Of a DNA stretch of 64,000 nt, positions 1 through 8,475 are shown one piece after another. Position numbers and translations under genes: made by a program. The notes beneath the pieces were generated by a model. It was given only the letters and a program-made list of their open reading frames with translations, was not told the origin of the DNA and ran no database searches. Each line of letters starts with the position of its first letter. The stretch's first letter is position 1. The stretch comes from Microbacterium algeriense (lineage in GTDB: Bacteria > Actinomycetota > Actinomycetes > Actinomycetales > Microbacteriaceae), in the NCBI RefSeq assembly GCF_008868005.1, contig NZ_WAAO01000002.1, forward strand, positions 62,001 through 126,000, given 5' to 3'.

Positions 1-19
1 CACATGCGATCCTGGGAGC

Positions 20-280
20 ATGGGACGCATGCTGCAAGTCAGGAACCTCCCGGACGCCGTCCACGCGAAGCTCAAGGAGCGTGCCGCCGCGGAGCGCATG
101 ACGCTGTCCGATTATGTGGCGCGGGAACTCGAAGACCTCGTGCGCTACCGCAGCAACGTTCAGGTCATCGCCGCGGCGAGGGAGCGAGCACGCGCAGCCG
201 GCGTCGCGCTATCGCGGACGGACATCCTCACGGCGCGCGACCAGGAGCGGGCGGAGCATGACGGGGCATCCCTCCGGTGA
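20..280 (+). CDS. FitA/VapB-like ribbon-helix-helix antitoxin
   Basis: An 86-residue protein. Residues about 4-40 (MLQVRNLPDAVHAKLKERA and the following helix) match the short ribbon-helix-helix fold of FitA-type antitoxins, which bind their own promoter and neutralise the partner PIN toxin through the C-terminal tail. The stop codon overlaps the GTG start of the PIN gene by four bases (GTGA at 277-280), the usual antitoxin-toxin coupling. A second in-frame Met at residue 4 is an equally possible start. Only 19 bases precede the gene in this window, so its promoter and any operator cannot be judged. Confidence 0.85.
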   Translation: MGRMLQVRNLPDAVHAKLKERAAAERMTLSDYVARELEDLVRYRSNVQVIAAARERARAAGVALSRTDILTARDQERAEHDGASLR

Positions 281-660
281 GCGCGCGTGGACCGGTCGTG
301 CTCGATGCCTCCGCCGCGATCGAGGCTCTACTCGGCGAGGAGCCCTGGGTCGGAGGCGAGGACTTCCACGCCCACGCCGGTCTCGACATCGAGGTCGTGT
401 CGGTGCTACGGCGGCAGACGCTTCGCTCGCAGCTTCCCTCCCATGTCGCGCGGGAGGCACTCGATGCCTTCGGGGACCTTCAGATCACGCGGCATCCGCT
501 GCGACGGCTGATCCCGCGCATCTGGACCCTTCGCGATGAGGTGTCCGCGTACGACGCGGGGTACGTCGCCCTCGCCGAGGCGCTCGGACTGCCGCTGCTC
601 ACTCGGGACGGTCGCCTGGCGAGAACCGCCTCCCGCTACTGCGAGGTCGTCGTCCTCTGA
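277..660 (+). CDS. vapC: PIN-domain toxin VapC-like ribonuclease
   Basis: A 127-residue PIN domain. The acidic residues expected for the metal-dependent ribonuclease site are in place: Asp10 (VVLDASAA), Glu39, Asp93 (AYDAGYVALAEALG) and Asp111 (LLTRDGRL). VapC toxins cleave RNA, often tRNA, when the antitoxin is degraded. The gene starts with GTG inside the antitoxin stop codon, so the pair is translationally coupled. Nothing looks broken, and the length is normal for the family. The actual RNA target cannot be read from the sequence. Confidence 0.88.
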   Translation: MSARGPVVLDASAAIEALLGEEPWVGGEDFHAHAGLDIEVVSVLRRQTLRSQLPSHVAREALDAFGDLQITRHPLRRLIPRIWTLRDEVSAYDAGYVALAEALGLPLLTRDGRLARTASRYCEVVVL

Positions 661-679
661 GGTGCCTTCGCAGACACAA

Positions 680-713
680 GACGGCGCCCGTGTCCGCAGA
701 CACGGGCGCCGTC
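680..713. terminator. Bidirectional hairpin between vapC and the MHS symporter
   Basis: A perfect 14-bp inverted repeat (arms 680-693 and 700-713, loop of six) lies between two convergent genes. No T-run follows on either strand, as is common in high-GC actinobacteria, so terminator function is inferred from position and stem strength. Confidence 0.7.
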
Positions 714-723
714 ACTGCGCTGC

Positions 724-2184
724 CTAGAGCTCGACGGCGGACGCGAGACCGAGGTCTTCCTCGTAGTCGTGGTCCTTCGTCTCCGGAGTGAAGATCAGTG
801 CCACGAAGGTCAGCACGGCCATCGCCGACAGGTACAGCCCGACCAACCAGGGCTGGCCACCGACCGCGGCCCACAGCGCCACTGCGATGAACGGGGCGAC
901 AGCCGCGCCCAGGATCGACGACACGTTGTAGGCGATCGCCGAGCCGGAGTAGCGCACGTTCGTCGGGAACAGCTCGGGCAGCAGCGCGCCCATCGGTCCG
1001 AAGGTCGTTCCCATCAGCACGAACCCGAACACGAGGAACGCCTGCGTCAGCGCACCGGTGAACTTCGGGTCGGCCTGCGGCAGCAGGAAGAGGTTGAACG
1101 TGAGACCGAACACGATGATGAGTCCCGTGACCCAGAGCAGCAGCTTCCGGCGTCCGATCGCGTCGGCGATGGGGCCGGACAGCAGGGTGAAGACACCGAA
1201 GAACACCACGCCGATGATCTGCATCAGCACGAAGTCCGTGTAGCCGAAGCCGAGACCGGGGTAGAACTGCTGCGCGAACACGCTCGGGTCGAACGGCTTG
1301 CCGGTCGCCTCGGCGGCAGCCTGGGCGGCGGCGGACGCGGTCTCCAGGTCGGCGGCCTTGGTGCCGTACGTCAGCGTGAAGTTCGTCATCAGGTAGAACA
1401 GCACATACGTCGCCAGCATGATGAACGTGCCGAGGATCAGCTGCTTCCAGTGGTGACGGAAGACGGTCGCGAGCGGCAGCTTCCGGATGGTGCCCTTCTC
1501 GGCGGCCTTCTTGAACGTGTCCGATTCGACGAGCTTGAGTCGCACCCAGAGGCCGATGATGACCATGACCGCGGAGAAGAGGAACGGCACACGCCAACCC
1601 CATGACAGGAACGCCTCGGACTTGAGGACTGGGTTCTCCGGGTGCGGCAGGGCGAAGTTGATCGCCAGGAACAGGCCGTTCGCGATGATGAACCCCAGCG
1701 GGGCGCCCAGCTGCGGGAAGGAGCCGTACCAGGCGCGCTTGCCCTTCGGGGCGTTCTCCGTCGCGACGAGAGCGGCGCCCGACCATTCGCCGCCGAGCGC
1801 GAAGCCCTGCGCGAGCCGCAGGACCAGCAGGAGCAGCGGTGCGACCCAGTTGATCTGCTGGAAGGTGGGGAGGAGTCCGATCACGAAGGTCGCGATGCCC
1901 ATAGTGAGCAGCGACGCGACGAGAGTGGCCTTGCGTCCGAACTTGTCGCCGAAGTGGCCGAACACGACGGCGCCGATGGGGCGGGCGACCATGGCGGCGC
2001 CGAACACGGCGAACGACGCCAGCAGCGATGCGGTGTCGTTGTCGCTGGGGAAGAACAGCGTGGGGAACACGAGCACGGCCGCCGTCGCATAGACGTAGAA
2101 GTCGTAGAACTCGATGGTGGTGCCGACGAGGCTGGCGGTGATGACGCGCGAACGCGGGTTCGCGGGTGCCGGGGCTGTGGTCAT
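724..2184 (-). CDS. MFS transporter, metabolite:H+ symporter (MHS) family
   Basis: A 486-residue, 12-helix permease. It starts TIEFYDFYVYATAA and carries the family signature loop FGHFGDKFGRKATL between helices 2 and 3 and RLAQGFALGGEWSG in helix 4, typical of ShiA/ProP/KgtP-like proton symporters for organic acids, shikimate or osmolytes. The substrate is not predictable. The ATG at 2184 was chosen because GGAGAAGAG precedes it at good spacing; the frame stays open upstream but that part has no family similarity. The gene is divergent from the phosphoesterase and convergent with vapC. A GGTATACC palindrome sits in its upstream region. Confidence 0.9.
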   Translation of the reverse strand: MTTAPAPANPRSRVITASLVGTTIEFYDFYVYATAAVLVFPTLFFPSDNDTASLLASFAVFGAAMVARPIGAVVFGHFGDKFGRKATLVASLLTMGIATFVIGLLPTFQQINWVAPLLLLVLRLAQGFALGGEWSGAALVATENAPKGKRAWYGSFPQLGAPLGFIIANGLFLAINFALPHPENPVLKSEAFLSWGWRVPFLFSAVMVIIGLWVRLKLVESDTFKKAAEKGTIRKLPLATVFRHHWKQLILGTFIMLATYVLFYLMTNFTLTYGTKAADLETASAAAQAAAEATGKPFDPSVFAQQFYPGLGFGYTDFVLMQIIGVVFFGVFTLLSGPIADAIGRRKLLLWVTGLIIVFGLTFNLFLLPQADPKFTGALTQAFLVFGFVLMGTTFGPMGALLPELFPTNVRYSGSAIAYNVSSILGAAVAPFIAVALWAAVGGQPWLVGLYLSAMAVLTFVALIFTPETKDHDYEEDLGLASAVEL

Positions 2185-2205
2185 GTCTCTTCTCCGATCG
2201 GCCCC

Positions 2206-2213
2206 GGTATACC
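2206..2213. promoter_or_regulatory. GGTATACC palindrome, possible operator
   Basis: A perfect 8-bp palindrome 22-29 bases upstream of the MHS symporter start, flanked by CCCC and AGGGG. Similar TGGTATACCA-type sites are bound by GntR-family repressors. On the minus strand it also contains TATACC, a possible -10. No regulator gene lies next to it, so the role is a guess. Confidence 0.3.
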
Positions 2214-2313
2214 AGGGGACTCGGGCGAGTTTACGCCTTCCTGAGTGTTTGCTGTGCGCAATGACGGCCGGTGTCCGCGCGTAGAGTCGGAGTCGACAGG
2301 GAGGCACGCCGCG

Positions 2314-2811
2314 ATGACCACACGCATGCTGCTGCTGGCCGACACCCACGTCCCGAAGCGTGCGAAGCGGCTGCCGGATGCGGTCCTGCGCGCAGTCGAC
2401 GACGCCGACCTCGTGGTGCACGCGGGGGATTGGGTCGACGAGGCCACGCTCGACCTGCTCGAGGCGAGGGCCGCGGTGCTGCACGGCGTGTTCGGCAACA
2501 ACGACGGCGAGGGGCTTCGCGCACGCCTGCCGGAGGTCGCCCGCTTCACGGTGGAGGACCTCGAGGTGGCGGTCGTGCACGAGACAGGGCCCTCTCTGCG
2601 TCGCGAAGCCCGGATGGACGAGGAGTATCCCGGCATCGATCTGCTGGTGTTCGGGCACTCGCACATCCCCTGGGACACATTGGCGCCCTCGGGCATGCGG
2701 CTGCTGAACCCCGGCTCGCCGACGGATCGTCGACGCCAGCCGGTCTGCACCCTGATGTGGGCGATCGTCGACCGGGCCGTGGTGGACCTCACGCTGGTGC
2801 CGCTGCCGTGA
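2314..2811 (+). CDS. YfcE/MJ0936-type metallophosphoesterase
   Basis: A 165-residue calcineurin-like phosphoesterase. Metal-binding residues are visible in order: Asp10-x-His12 (LADTHVP), Asp39 (HAGDWVD), Asn62/63 (GNNDG), His89 (VVHETG) and the His115-x-His117 pair (FGHSHIPW). Such proteins hydrolyse phosphodiesters or phosphomonoesters; the in vivo substrate is usually unknown. The ATG at 2314 was chosen over upstream in-frame codons because GGGAGG precedes it and the domain begins immediately after it. It is divergent from the MHS symporter and followed 26 bases later by an uncharacterised gene. Confidence 0.87.
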   Translation: MTTRMLLLADTHVPKRAKRLPDAVLRAVDDADLVVHAGDWVDEATLDLLEARAAVLHGVFGNNDGEGLRARLPEVARFTVEDLEVAVVHETGPSLRREARMDEEYPGIDLLVFGHSHIPWDTLAPSGMRLLNPGSPTDRRRQPVCTLMWAIVDRAVVDLTLVPLP

Positions 2812-2837
2812 TCCATCCCCCCGTCTACCGTGCTCCG

Positions 2838-3299
2838 ATGCGCTCCCGCGATGACCGCGTCCCGGACGGGCCGGCGGTGGAACGGGCCCTGGCACTCGGA
2901 GTCTGCGGCGTGGGAGGGCGGCTCGACGCGGCGCCCGCATCGTTGACGGAGGCGCTCGCCCTGGTCGACGCCGCCCACGGAGAGCGCGTGGCCCGTCGGC
3001 TCGAACGGTTCGCGACCGCTCCGGACGGCGCGCACGTCTGGACCCGCGACGAGGACGGTCTCCTGTGGCTCGGCAGGCTCGACGGCGCGTGGCGGTACGA
3101 CACGCGGGCCGCGGCCCACGAGGTCGACCTCGTGCACGTCAGACCCTGTCGCTGGCTGGCCGATCCCGTCCCGCCGCGCGATGTCCCCGGCGCCGTGAGG
3201 GCCGCGTTCGCCCGAGGCGGCCGCAACTGGCAGCAGATCCGAGATGCCGAGGTCTCCAGCGCCTCGGTCGCCCTGTGGGAACGTTTCTCTGGCGCGTGA
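2838..3299 (+). CDS. Hypothetical protein
   Basis: A 153-residue soluble protein I do not recognise. It is rich in Arg, Ala and acidic residues, has no signal peptide or membrane segment, and contains several Trp residues in the middle (VWTRDEDGLLWLGRLDGAWR). The spacing after the phosphoesterase (26 bases) allows co-transcription. The stop is 24 bases from the convergent beta-galactosidase gene. The codon pattern (strong third-position G/C) supports real coding; no function is proposed. Confidence 0.7.
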   Translation: MRSRDDRVPDGPAVERALALGVCGVGGRLDAAPASLTEALALVDAAHGERVARRLERFATAPDGAHVWTRDEDGLLWLGRLDGAWRYDTRAAAHEVDLVHVRPCRWLADPVPPRDVPGAVRAAFARGGRNWQQIRDAEVSSASVALWERFSGA

Positions 3300-3323
3300 C
3301 GGCGACGGGTCGCGTCGGCGGCC

Positions 3324-5060
3324 TTACTCCTCGGTCGCCCCGAGCGCGAGACCGCCGACGAAGCGCACGACCGGATCGAGCACCTGCTCGAGCTCCAGCA
3401 CGACGAGGCTGTTCGCGCCGGCCCGGGTCACCGGTTCCGGGACGTAGAGCGTGCGCTGCGGACCGTTCCGCCAGTACCGGCCGAGGAAGAAGCCGTTCAC
3501 GAAGGCGAAGCCTTTGCTCCACGCTGCGGTGTCGAGGAAGAGATCGGCAGCGGCATCCAGGGCGAACTCCGCGGTCCAGGCACTCGGCCCGTCTCCGCCG
3601 CCGTCCGCGGTCGCGCGCGCGGCGACACCTGCGGCCAGCTCCGCGACGTCCAGCGGAGTGGAGCGCCAGCCACCCAAGGGAGCGCCGTCGAGAGTGATCT
3701 CGCCGATCAGCCCCTTCTCCTCGCCGAGCCGGTGGTCGTAGTTCACGCGCCCCTGGTCCTCGACCAGGATGCTGAGCGTGCGTCCCGGGGGAATCCGAAG
3801 CGTCCGGTCCTGGCGCGTGCGGGAGAGGGTGCCGACAGGGCGGCCGTCGACGCTCGCCCACGCGAGATCGCGCACCTCGCCGATGAGGAGGAGTCCGCCG
3901 TGTTCCGTCGGCAGCTCGACGTCGTACCGGATCAGAGCGCTGCGGTGCCCGAGCGCGTCGAAGGTCTGCGGCAGTGCGGTGCGGGGCTCGATTCCTTCCC
4001 CCTCGGTCCACGCCCCTGCCGCGCGGAGGTCGACCTCGAACGCGGGAGCCGCCGGGGCCGCGGGGGGCAGTTCGTCGGGAACCGGTGCGTGGCGGGCGAT
4101 CACCTCGCGGAAGGCGAAGAACTTCGCCGTCGGGTTTCCCGCCTCGTCGAGCGGGGCGTCGTAGTCGTAGGAGGTGACCAAGGGCAGGTATCGCCCCTTG
4201 TCGTTGGCGCCGTTGGTGAGCGCGAAGTTGGTGCCGCCGTGGAACATGTAGATGTTGACGGACGCTCCGGCAGCCAGAAGCGCGTCGAGGTCGGCTGCGG
4301 CCGCGTGCACATCCGTGGTGTGGTGCACTCCGCCCCACCAGTCGAACCACCCGTCCCAGAACTCCGAGCACATCAGCGGTCCGGTCGGCTGGTGGCGGCG
4401 CAGCGTCGCGAGGCGTTCCGTGCTGCGCGAGCCGAAGGACGCGGTCTTGTGCAGCTCGGGCAGGCTGCCGTCGCGCAGCATCCGATCGACCGGCTGATCG
4501 ACGGTCGTCAGCGGCACGGTGATCCCGGCATCGCGCGTGACGGCGACGAGGGCTTCGAGGTACGCCTGGTCCGCGCCGTAGGCGCCGTATTCGTTCTCGA
4601 TCTGCACCAGCACGACGGGTCCGCCGCGCTCGATCTGCCGCGGGGCGACGATGTCGTACACGCGGCGGAGGTACGCGCTCACCTCGGCGAGGAAGTCCGG
4701 GGCCGAGGAGCGCAGCCCGTCGACACTGCCGGTGAGCCAGACGGGGAGGCCACCGTTGTGCCACTCGGCGCAGATGTACGGGCCGGGACGGACGATCGCG
4801 TCCAGCCCCTCCTCGTGCACGAGATCGAGGAAACGGCCGAGGTCGTTCCATCCGGTCGTGTCCCAGGCGCCCCGCTCCGGCTCATGCGCGTTCCACGCGA
4901 CATAGGTCTCGATCGTGTTCAGCCCCATCAGCCGGGCCTTGCGGATGCGGTCCTGCCATTGATCGGGGTGCACCCGGAAGTAGTGGATGGCGCCGGAGAT
5001 CACCTGGTGCGGCTGGCCGTCGCGGAGGAAGTCGGTGTCACCGAGGGAGAAGGAGGTCAC
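3324..5060 (-). CDS. Beta-galactosidase, glycoside hydrolase family 35
   Basis: A 578-residue GH35 enzyme that hydrolyses terminal beta-galactosides. The N-terminal barrel has the family landmarks ISGAIHYFRVHPDQW, NTIETYVAWNAHEP and RPGPYICAEWHNGG. The acid/base Glu157 lies in QIENEYGAYG and the nucleophile Glu233 in MCSEFWDGWFDWWGG. The rest forms beta-sandwich domains. There is no signal peptide, so the enzyme acts in the cytoplasm on imported oligosaccharide. GTG at 5060 is preferred over the ATG at 5105 because the longer version would start inside a strong 13-bp hairpin (5090-5124) that appears to end the preceding gene. It is the last gene of the LacI-linked ABC transporter cluster. Confidence 0.92.
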   Translation of the reverse strand: MTSFSLGDTDFLRDGQPHQVISGAIHYFRVHPDQWQDRIRKARLMGLNTIETYVAWNAHEPERGAWDTTGWNDLGRFLDLVHEEGLDAIVRPGPYICAEWHNGGLPVWLTGSVDGLRSSAPDFLAEVSAYLRRVYDIVAPRQIERGGPVVLVQIENEYGAYGADQAYLEALVAVTRDAGITVPLTTVDQPVDRMLRDGSLPELHKTASFGSRSTERLATLRRHQPTGPLMCSEFWDGWFDWWGGVHHTTDVHAAAADLDALLAAGASVNIYMFHGGTNFALTNGANDKGRYLPLVTSYDYDAPLDEAGNPTAKFFAFREVIARHAPVPDELPPAAPAAPAFEVDLRAAGAWTEGEGIEPRTALPQTFDALGHRSALIRYDVELPTEHGGLLLIGEVRDLAWASVDGRPVGTLSRTRQDRTLRIPPGRTLSILVEDQGRVNYDHRLGEEKGLIGEITLDGAPLGGWRSTPLDVAELAAGVAARATADGGGDGPSAWTAEFALDAAADLFLDTAAWSKGFAFVNGFFLGRYWRNGPQRTLYVPEPVTRAGANSLVVLELEQVLDPVVRFVGGLALGATEE

Positions 5061-5089
5061 GTGTCGTGGTGCTTTCGATGAGGCGGGTC

Positions 5090-5124
5090 GAGCCGGTCCC
5101 GGCACGGGGATCCGGGACCGGCTC
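5090..5124 (-). terminator. Hairpin between sugar-binding protein and beta-galactosidase
   Basis: A perfect 13-bp inverted repeat (arms 5090-5102 and 5112-5124, nine-base loop) lies 11 bases after the substrate-binding protein gene. It may be a partial terminator or an RNA-stabilising stem that keeps binding-protein mRNA more abundant than the enzyme mRNA, as is known for many ABC operons. Confidence 0.6.
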
Positions 5125-5134
5125 TGCCGCGGTC

Positions 5135-6490
5135 CTACTTGTTGACGGTGAAGCCCTGCGCGTTGCCGTACTCGACCAGCGCGTCCTGCCAGGACACGAG
5201 GCCCTCGTTCAGGTCGGTTCCGTTCTGGTACGACTGTCCGACGGTGTCACCGAAGATGCTGTTCGCGTACACCTGGTACGGCAGGTAGCTCCAGCCCTCG
5301 ACCACGTCGTCCGCGGCGGCGGCCAGCACCTCGTTGATCTTCTGCCCACCGAAGTACTCCGGGGCCTCGGCGAGGAACTCGTCACTGGAAAGCTCGGCGG
5401 TCGTGGACGGGAAGCCGCCCGACTCGAGGAAGATCGAGATGCTCTCCTCGGAGTTGTTCAGCCACCACAGGAATCCGGCAGCCAGCTCCGGGTTCTTGCT
5501 CTGCTTGGTGACCGCCTGACCGCCGCCGCCGTTCTCCGCCGTCGCAGGGGAGCCGTCGTAGGTGGGCATCGGTGCCACGCGCCAGTCGCCGGAGCCGTCA
5601 GGGGCTCCCGAGATGAGGTTGCCGGGCATCCACGCGCCGATCACGAGGCTGGCGAGGCTGCCGTCGCCCAGGGCGCGGAACCACTCGTCGCTCCAGCTGC
5701 CGTAGGGGGCGAGCAGGTCGTCCTCGACGAGGCGGTTCCAGTTCTCGGTCCACTTCTTCGAGCCGTCGTCCTGCAGATCGATCGTGACGTCGGTGCCCGA
5801 GGTCTCGAACGGCTTGCCGCCGGCCTGCCAGATCATCGAGGTGGCGAAGCCCGCATCTCCCGTGTCGTTGGTGATGTAGGCATCCGGGTTCGCCGCGTGG
5901 ATCGCCTTCGCGGCCTCGTAGTACTCGTCCCAGGTGGTGGGCACGGCGACGCCCGCGGCGTCGAACACGGTCTTGTTGTAGAACAGCGCCATGGGGCCCG
6001 AGTCCTGCGGCAGGCCGTAGATCGCATCGCCGTCGCTCACCGAGTTCCATGTCGAGGCGGTGTAGTCGTCCTCGAAATCGGCGAACCCGTACTGCGAAAG
6101 GTCGGTGAACGCATCCGTCAGAGCGAACTGCGGGAAGGCGTAGTACTCGATCTGCACGACGTCGGGGGCGCCGGAGCCCGCCTTGATCGCGTTCTGCAGC
6201 TTCGTGTACTCCTCGTTGTTCGTGCCGGCGTTCACGAGGTTCACGGTGACGTTCGGGTACTCCTTCTCGAAGGCCTCGACCTGAGCCTCAGCCGACGGCG
6301 TCCACGACCAGTACGTGATCTCGCCGCCCTTCTCGAGCGCGGCCTCGACGGAGTCGAACGAACCGGAGCCCGCGCTGCCGTCGGAGCCGGCGTCGCCACC
6401 GGTGCTGCATCCGGCCAGCGTCAGCGCTGCCACGGTGCCAGCGGCCAGCACCGCGAAGGTGCGCCGGGTCGATGAGGGAAGGTGCTTCAT
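5135..6490 (-). CDS. Sugar ABC transporter substrate-binding lipoprotein
   Basis: A 451-residue family 1 extracellular solute-binding protein. Residues 1-28 are a lipoprotein signal with lipobox LAGC (Cys28), followed by a Gly/Ser linker. The mature part has family features (ITYWSWTPSAEAQVEAFEKEYPNV near the start; a DEYYEAAKAI segment and Trp-rich stretches) of carbohydrate-binding proteins. It delivers oligosaccharide, probably a beta-galactoside given the adjacent GH35 enzyme, to the two permeases encoded just upstream. No ATPase gene is nearby; a shared MsiK-type ATPase elsewhere is usual in actinobacteria. AAAGGA precedes the ATG. Confidence 0.93.
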   Translation of the reverse strand: MKHLPSSTRRTFAVLAAGTVAALTLAGCSTGGDAGSDGSAGSGSFDSVEAALEKGGEITYWSWTPSAEAQVEAFEKEYPNVTVNLVNAGTNNEEYTKLQNAIKAGSGAPDVVQIEYYAFPQFALTDAFTDLSQYGFADFEDDYTASTWNSVSDGDAIYGLPQDSGPMALFYNKTVFDAAGVAVPTTWDEYYEAAKAIHAANPDAYITNDTGDAGFATSMIWQAGGKPFETSGTDVTIDLQDDGSKKWTENWNRLVEDDLLAPYGSWSDEWFRALGDGSLASLVIGAWMPGNLISGAPDGSGDWRVAPMPTYDGSPATAENGGGGQAVTKQSKNPELAAGFLWWLNNSEESISIFLESGGFPSTTAELSSDEFLAEAPEYFGGQKINEVLAAAADDVVEGWSYLPYQVYANSIFGDTVGQSYQNGTDLNEGLVSWQDALVEYGNAQGFTVNK

Positions 6491-6557
6491 TGCTGTGTCC
6501 TTTCGGGAGGTGCGGCCCAGCGTCGGGTCGCGGGGGTGATGCAGAGGATGCGGGGAG

Positions 6558-7448
6558 TCACTGCTTGACGCTCCCCGCGGTGAGCCCTGACTGCCAGAAG
6601 CGCTGCAGCAGCAGGAAGGCGATGACGATCGGGACGATCGTGAGGAGCGAGCCCATGATCACGAGGTTGTAGATCGGCTGGGATCCGGCGCCGACGGCCT
6701 GGGCGCTCCACTGGTTCAGTCCGACGGTGAGCGGATACCAGGCGGGATCGGACAGCATGATCAGCGGCAGGAAGTAGTTGTTCCAGGTCGCCACGACCGT
6801 GAACAGCGCGACCGTCACGATGCCCGGGGCGAGCAGCCTCATCGAGATCGTGAAGAAGGTGCGGAACTCGCCGGCGCCGTCGATGCGCGCGGCCTCGAGC
6901 AGCTCCGTCGGCACGGATTCCGACGCGAACACCCAGATCAGATACAGGCCGAACGGGCTGATGAGCGAGGGGATGATGACGGCCCAGGGGGTGTTCGTCA
7001 GACCCAGCTCGCTGAACAGCAGGAACGTCGGCACGGCGAGGGCTGTGCCCGGCACCGCCACCGCGCCGAGGACGACGGCGAACACCGCGCGGCGTCCGGG
7101 GAACCGGAACTTCGCGAGGCCGTATCCGGCCATGGTGGCCAGCAGCGTGGCTCCTCCGGCGCCCACGACGACGTACAGCAGGGTGTTGCCGAGCCAGCGC
7201 AGGAAGATGCCGTCGCGGTAGGAGAACGTGGCCACGAGGTTGTCGAAGAAGGCGAAGTCGTCGGCGAACCACAGTCCGAACGAGCTGAACAGTCCCGCCT
7301 GCGTCTTGGTTGAGCTGAACAGCAGCCAGACCAGCGGGACGAGCGTGTACAGCGCGTACACGATCATCACGATCAGCAGCGTGTTCGACTTCCGCGGATT
7401 CATCGGGTCGTGGCGTCGGCGGGAGGGGCGGGCCAGGGGGAGTGCCAT
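6558..7448 (-). CDS. Carbohydrate ABC transporter permease, MalG/AraQ-type
   Basis: A 296-residue inner-membrane permease with six predicted helices. The EAA loop that contacts the ATPase is present (LLEAARIDGAGEFRTFF), and the C-terminus is the family-typical short helix. It pairs with the MalF-type permease whose stop codon lies one base before this ATG (TGACATG), so translation is coupled. A later ATG at 7403 would remove an Arg-rich tail; the upstream one is preferred because GAGGTG precedes it and it abuts the previous stop. Confidence 0.92.
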   Translation of the reverse strand: MALPLARPSRRRHDPMNPRKSNTLLIVMIVYALYTLVPLVWLLFSSTKTQAGLFSSFGLWFADDFAFFDNLVATFSYRDGIFLRWLGNTLLYVVVGAGGATLLATMAGYGLAKFRFPGRRAVFAVVLGAVAVPGTALAVPTFLLFSELGLTNTPWAVIIPSLISPFGLYLIWVFASESVPTELLEAARIDGAGEFRTFFTISMRLLAPGIVTVALFTVVATWNNYFLPLIMLSDPAWYPLTVGLNQWSAQAVGAGSQPIYNLVIMGSLLTIVPIVIAFLLLQRFWQSGLTAGSVKQ

Positions 7449-7449
7449 G

Positions 7450-8367
7450 TCAGCGCACCTCCGACTTCGAGCCGCGCAGCTGCACGACGTAGGCGATGAC
7501 CGCGGTGATGACGCCCATGATGATGGCGATGGTCGCGGCGTAGTTGAACTGCTGGCCGGCGAACGACAGGTTGTAGGCGTACATGTTCGGGGTGAAGAAC
7601 GTCGTGATCACGTTCGGGGCGAGCGGACGCAGGATGTTGGGCTCGTTGAAGAGCTGGAAGCTGCCGATGATCGAGAAGATGGTCGCGATCACCAGAGCCC
7701 CGCGGACGGACGGGATCTTGATCGAGAAGACGGTGCGCCATGCGCCGGCGCCGTCCAGCGACGCGGCCTCGTACATGTCGCTCGGGATCGTCTTGAGCGA
7801 GGAGTAGAAGATCAGCATGTTGTAGCCGACGAACTCCCACGTGACGATGTTGCCGATCGAGAGCAGCATCCACTCTTTCGCGAAGGGCGTGATCGCATCG
7901 ACGCCGAGGAAGTCGTTGATGTTGCTCGTGAGGCCGAACTGGTCGCCGTAGATGTAGCCCCACATGAGAACGGCGACCACCGCGGGGACCGCGTAGGGCA
8001 GGAAGATCAGGATGCGGAAGAAGGACGCTCCGCGCAGGCGGGCGCTGTCGAGGGCGAGTGCGGCGCCGAGGGCGAGGATCAGCATGATCGGCACCTGCAC
8101 GACCAGGAAGACGAGCACGCGGCCGAACGCCTCCCAGAACTGCGGGTCGGTGAGCGCGCGGGCGTAGTTGTCCAGGCCCACGAACGCGGTGCCGCCGATG
8201 AGCTTCTCCTGAAAGAGGCTCAGGTACAGGGCGTAGGCGAGCGGTGTCAGGAACACCAGGGCGAACACGACCATGAAGGGACCGACGAAGGCCCAACCCT
8301 TCCAGTCGCGGCGGTCGCGGCGTCGGGGGCCGAGGGCGCCCTGTGCTGCGGGGATATCAGTCGTCAT
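7450..8367 (-). CDS. Sugar ABC transporter permease, MalF/UgpA-type
   Basis: A 305-residue permease with six helices and the EAA motif YEAASLDGAGAWRTVF. It is the first gene of the galactoside operon. The ATG at 8367 has GAGAAGGA eight bases upstream; the open frame continues upstream through the operator region, but that part overlaps the promoter and is not coding. Two 21-bp repeats at 8406-8460 form the likely operator for the divergent LacI protein, so transcription is expected to rise when the sugar ligand is present. Confidence 0.92.
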   Translation of the reverse strand: MTTDIPAAQGALGPRRRDRRDWKGWAFVGPFMVVFALVFLTPLAYALYLSLFQEKLIGGTAFVGLDNYARALTDPQFWEAFGRVLVFLVVQVPIMLILALGAALALDSARLRGASFFRILIFLPYAVPAVVAVLMWGYIYGDQFGLTSNINDFLGVDAITPFAKEWMLLSIGNIVTWEFVGYNMLIFYSSLKTIPSDMYEAASLDGAGAWRTVFSIKIPSVRGALVIATIFSIIGSFQLFNEPNILRPLAPNVITTFFTPNMYAYNLSFAGQQFNYAATIAIIMGVITAVIAYVVQLRGSKSEVR

Positions 8368-8405
8368 CGACGAGTCCTTCTCACGTTGCGGGCGCTCCGT
8401 GCGCC

Positions 8406-8460
8406 GTGTGTCAACGTCAACATATGCGATGCGCTGGTAGTGTGTCAACGTCAACACATG
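8406..8460 (-). promoter_or_regulatory. Promoter with duplicated LacI-type operator
   Basis: Two 21-base repeats (8406-8426 and 8440-8460) differ at one position and are 34 bp apart. Each contains the imperfect palindrome TGTCAACGTCAACA. On the minus strand one repeat supplies a -35 (TTGACA, 8443-8448) and the other a -10 (TATGTT, 8419-8424) with an 18-base spacer. A repressor bound at both would cover the promoter of the ABC/beta-galactosidase operon. The regulator is very likely the divergent LacI gene. Confidence 0.75.
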
Positions 8461-8475
8461 AGGGGATGGGTGATC

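Noticed and set aside
724..2940. N-terminal extension of the MHS symporter to 738 residues
   Set aside because: The added part overlaps the phosphoesterase on the other strand and has no family similarity; ATG 2184 has a good ribosome-binding site.
5061..5105. ATG at 5105 as the beta-galactosidase start
   Set aside because: It lies inside a perfect 13-bp hairpin between two genes; GTG 5060 directly starts the conserved N-terminus.
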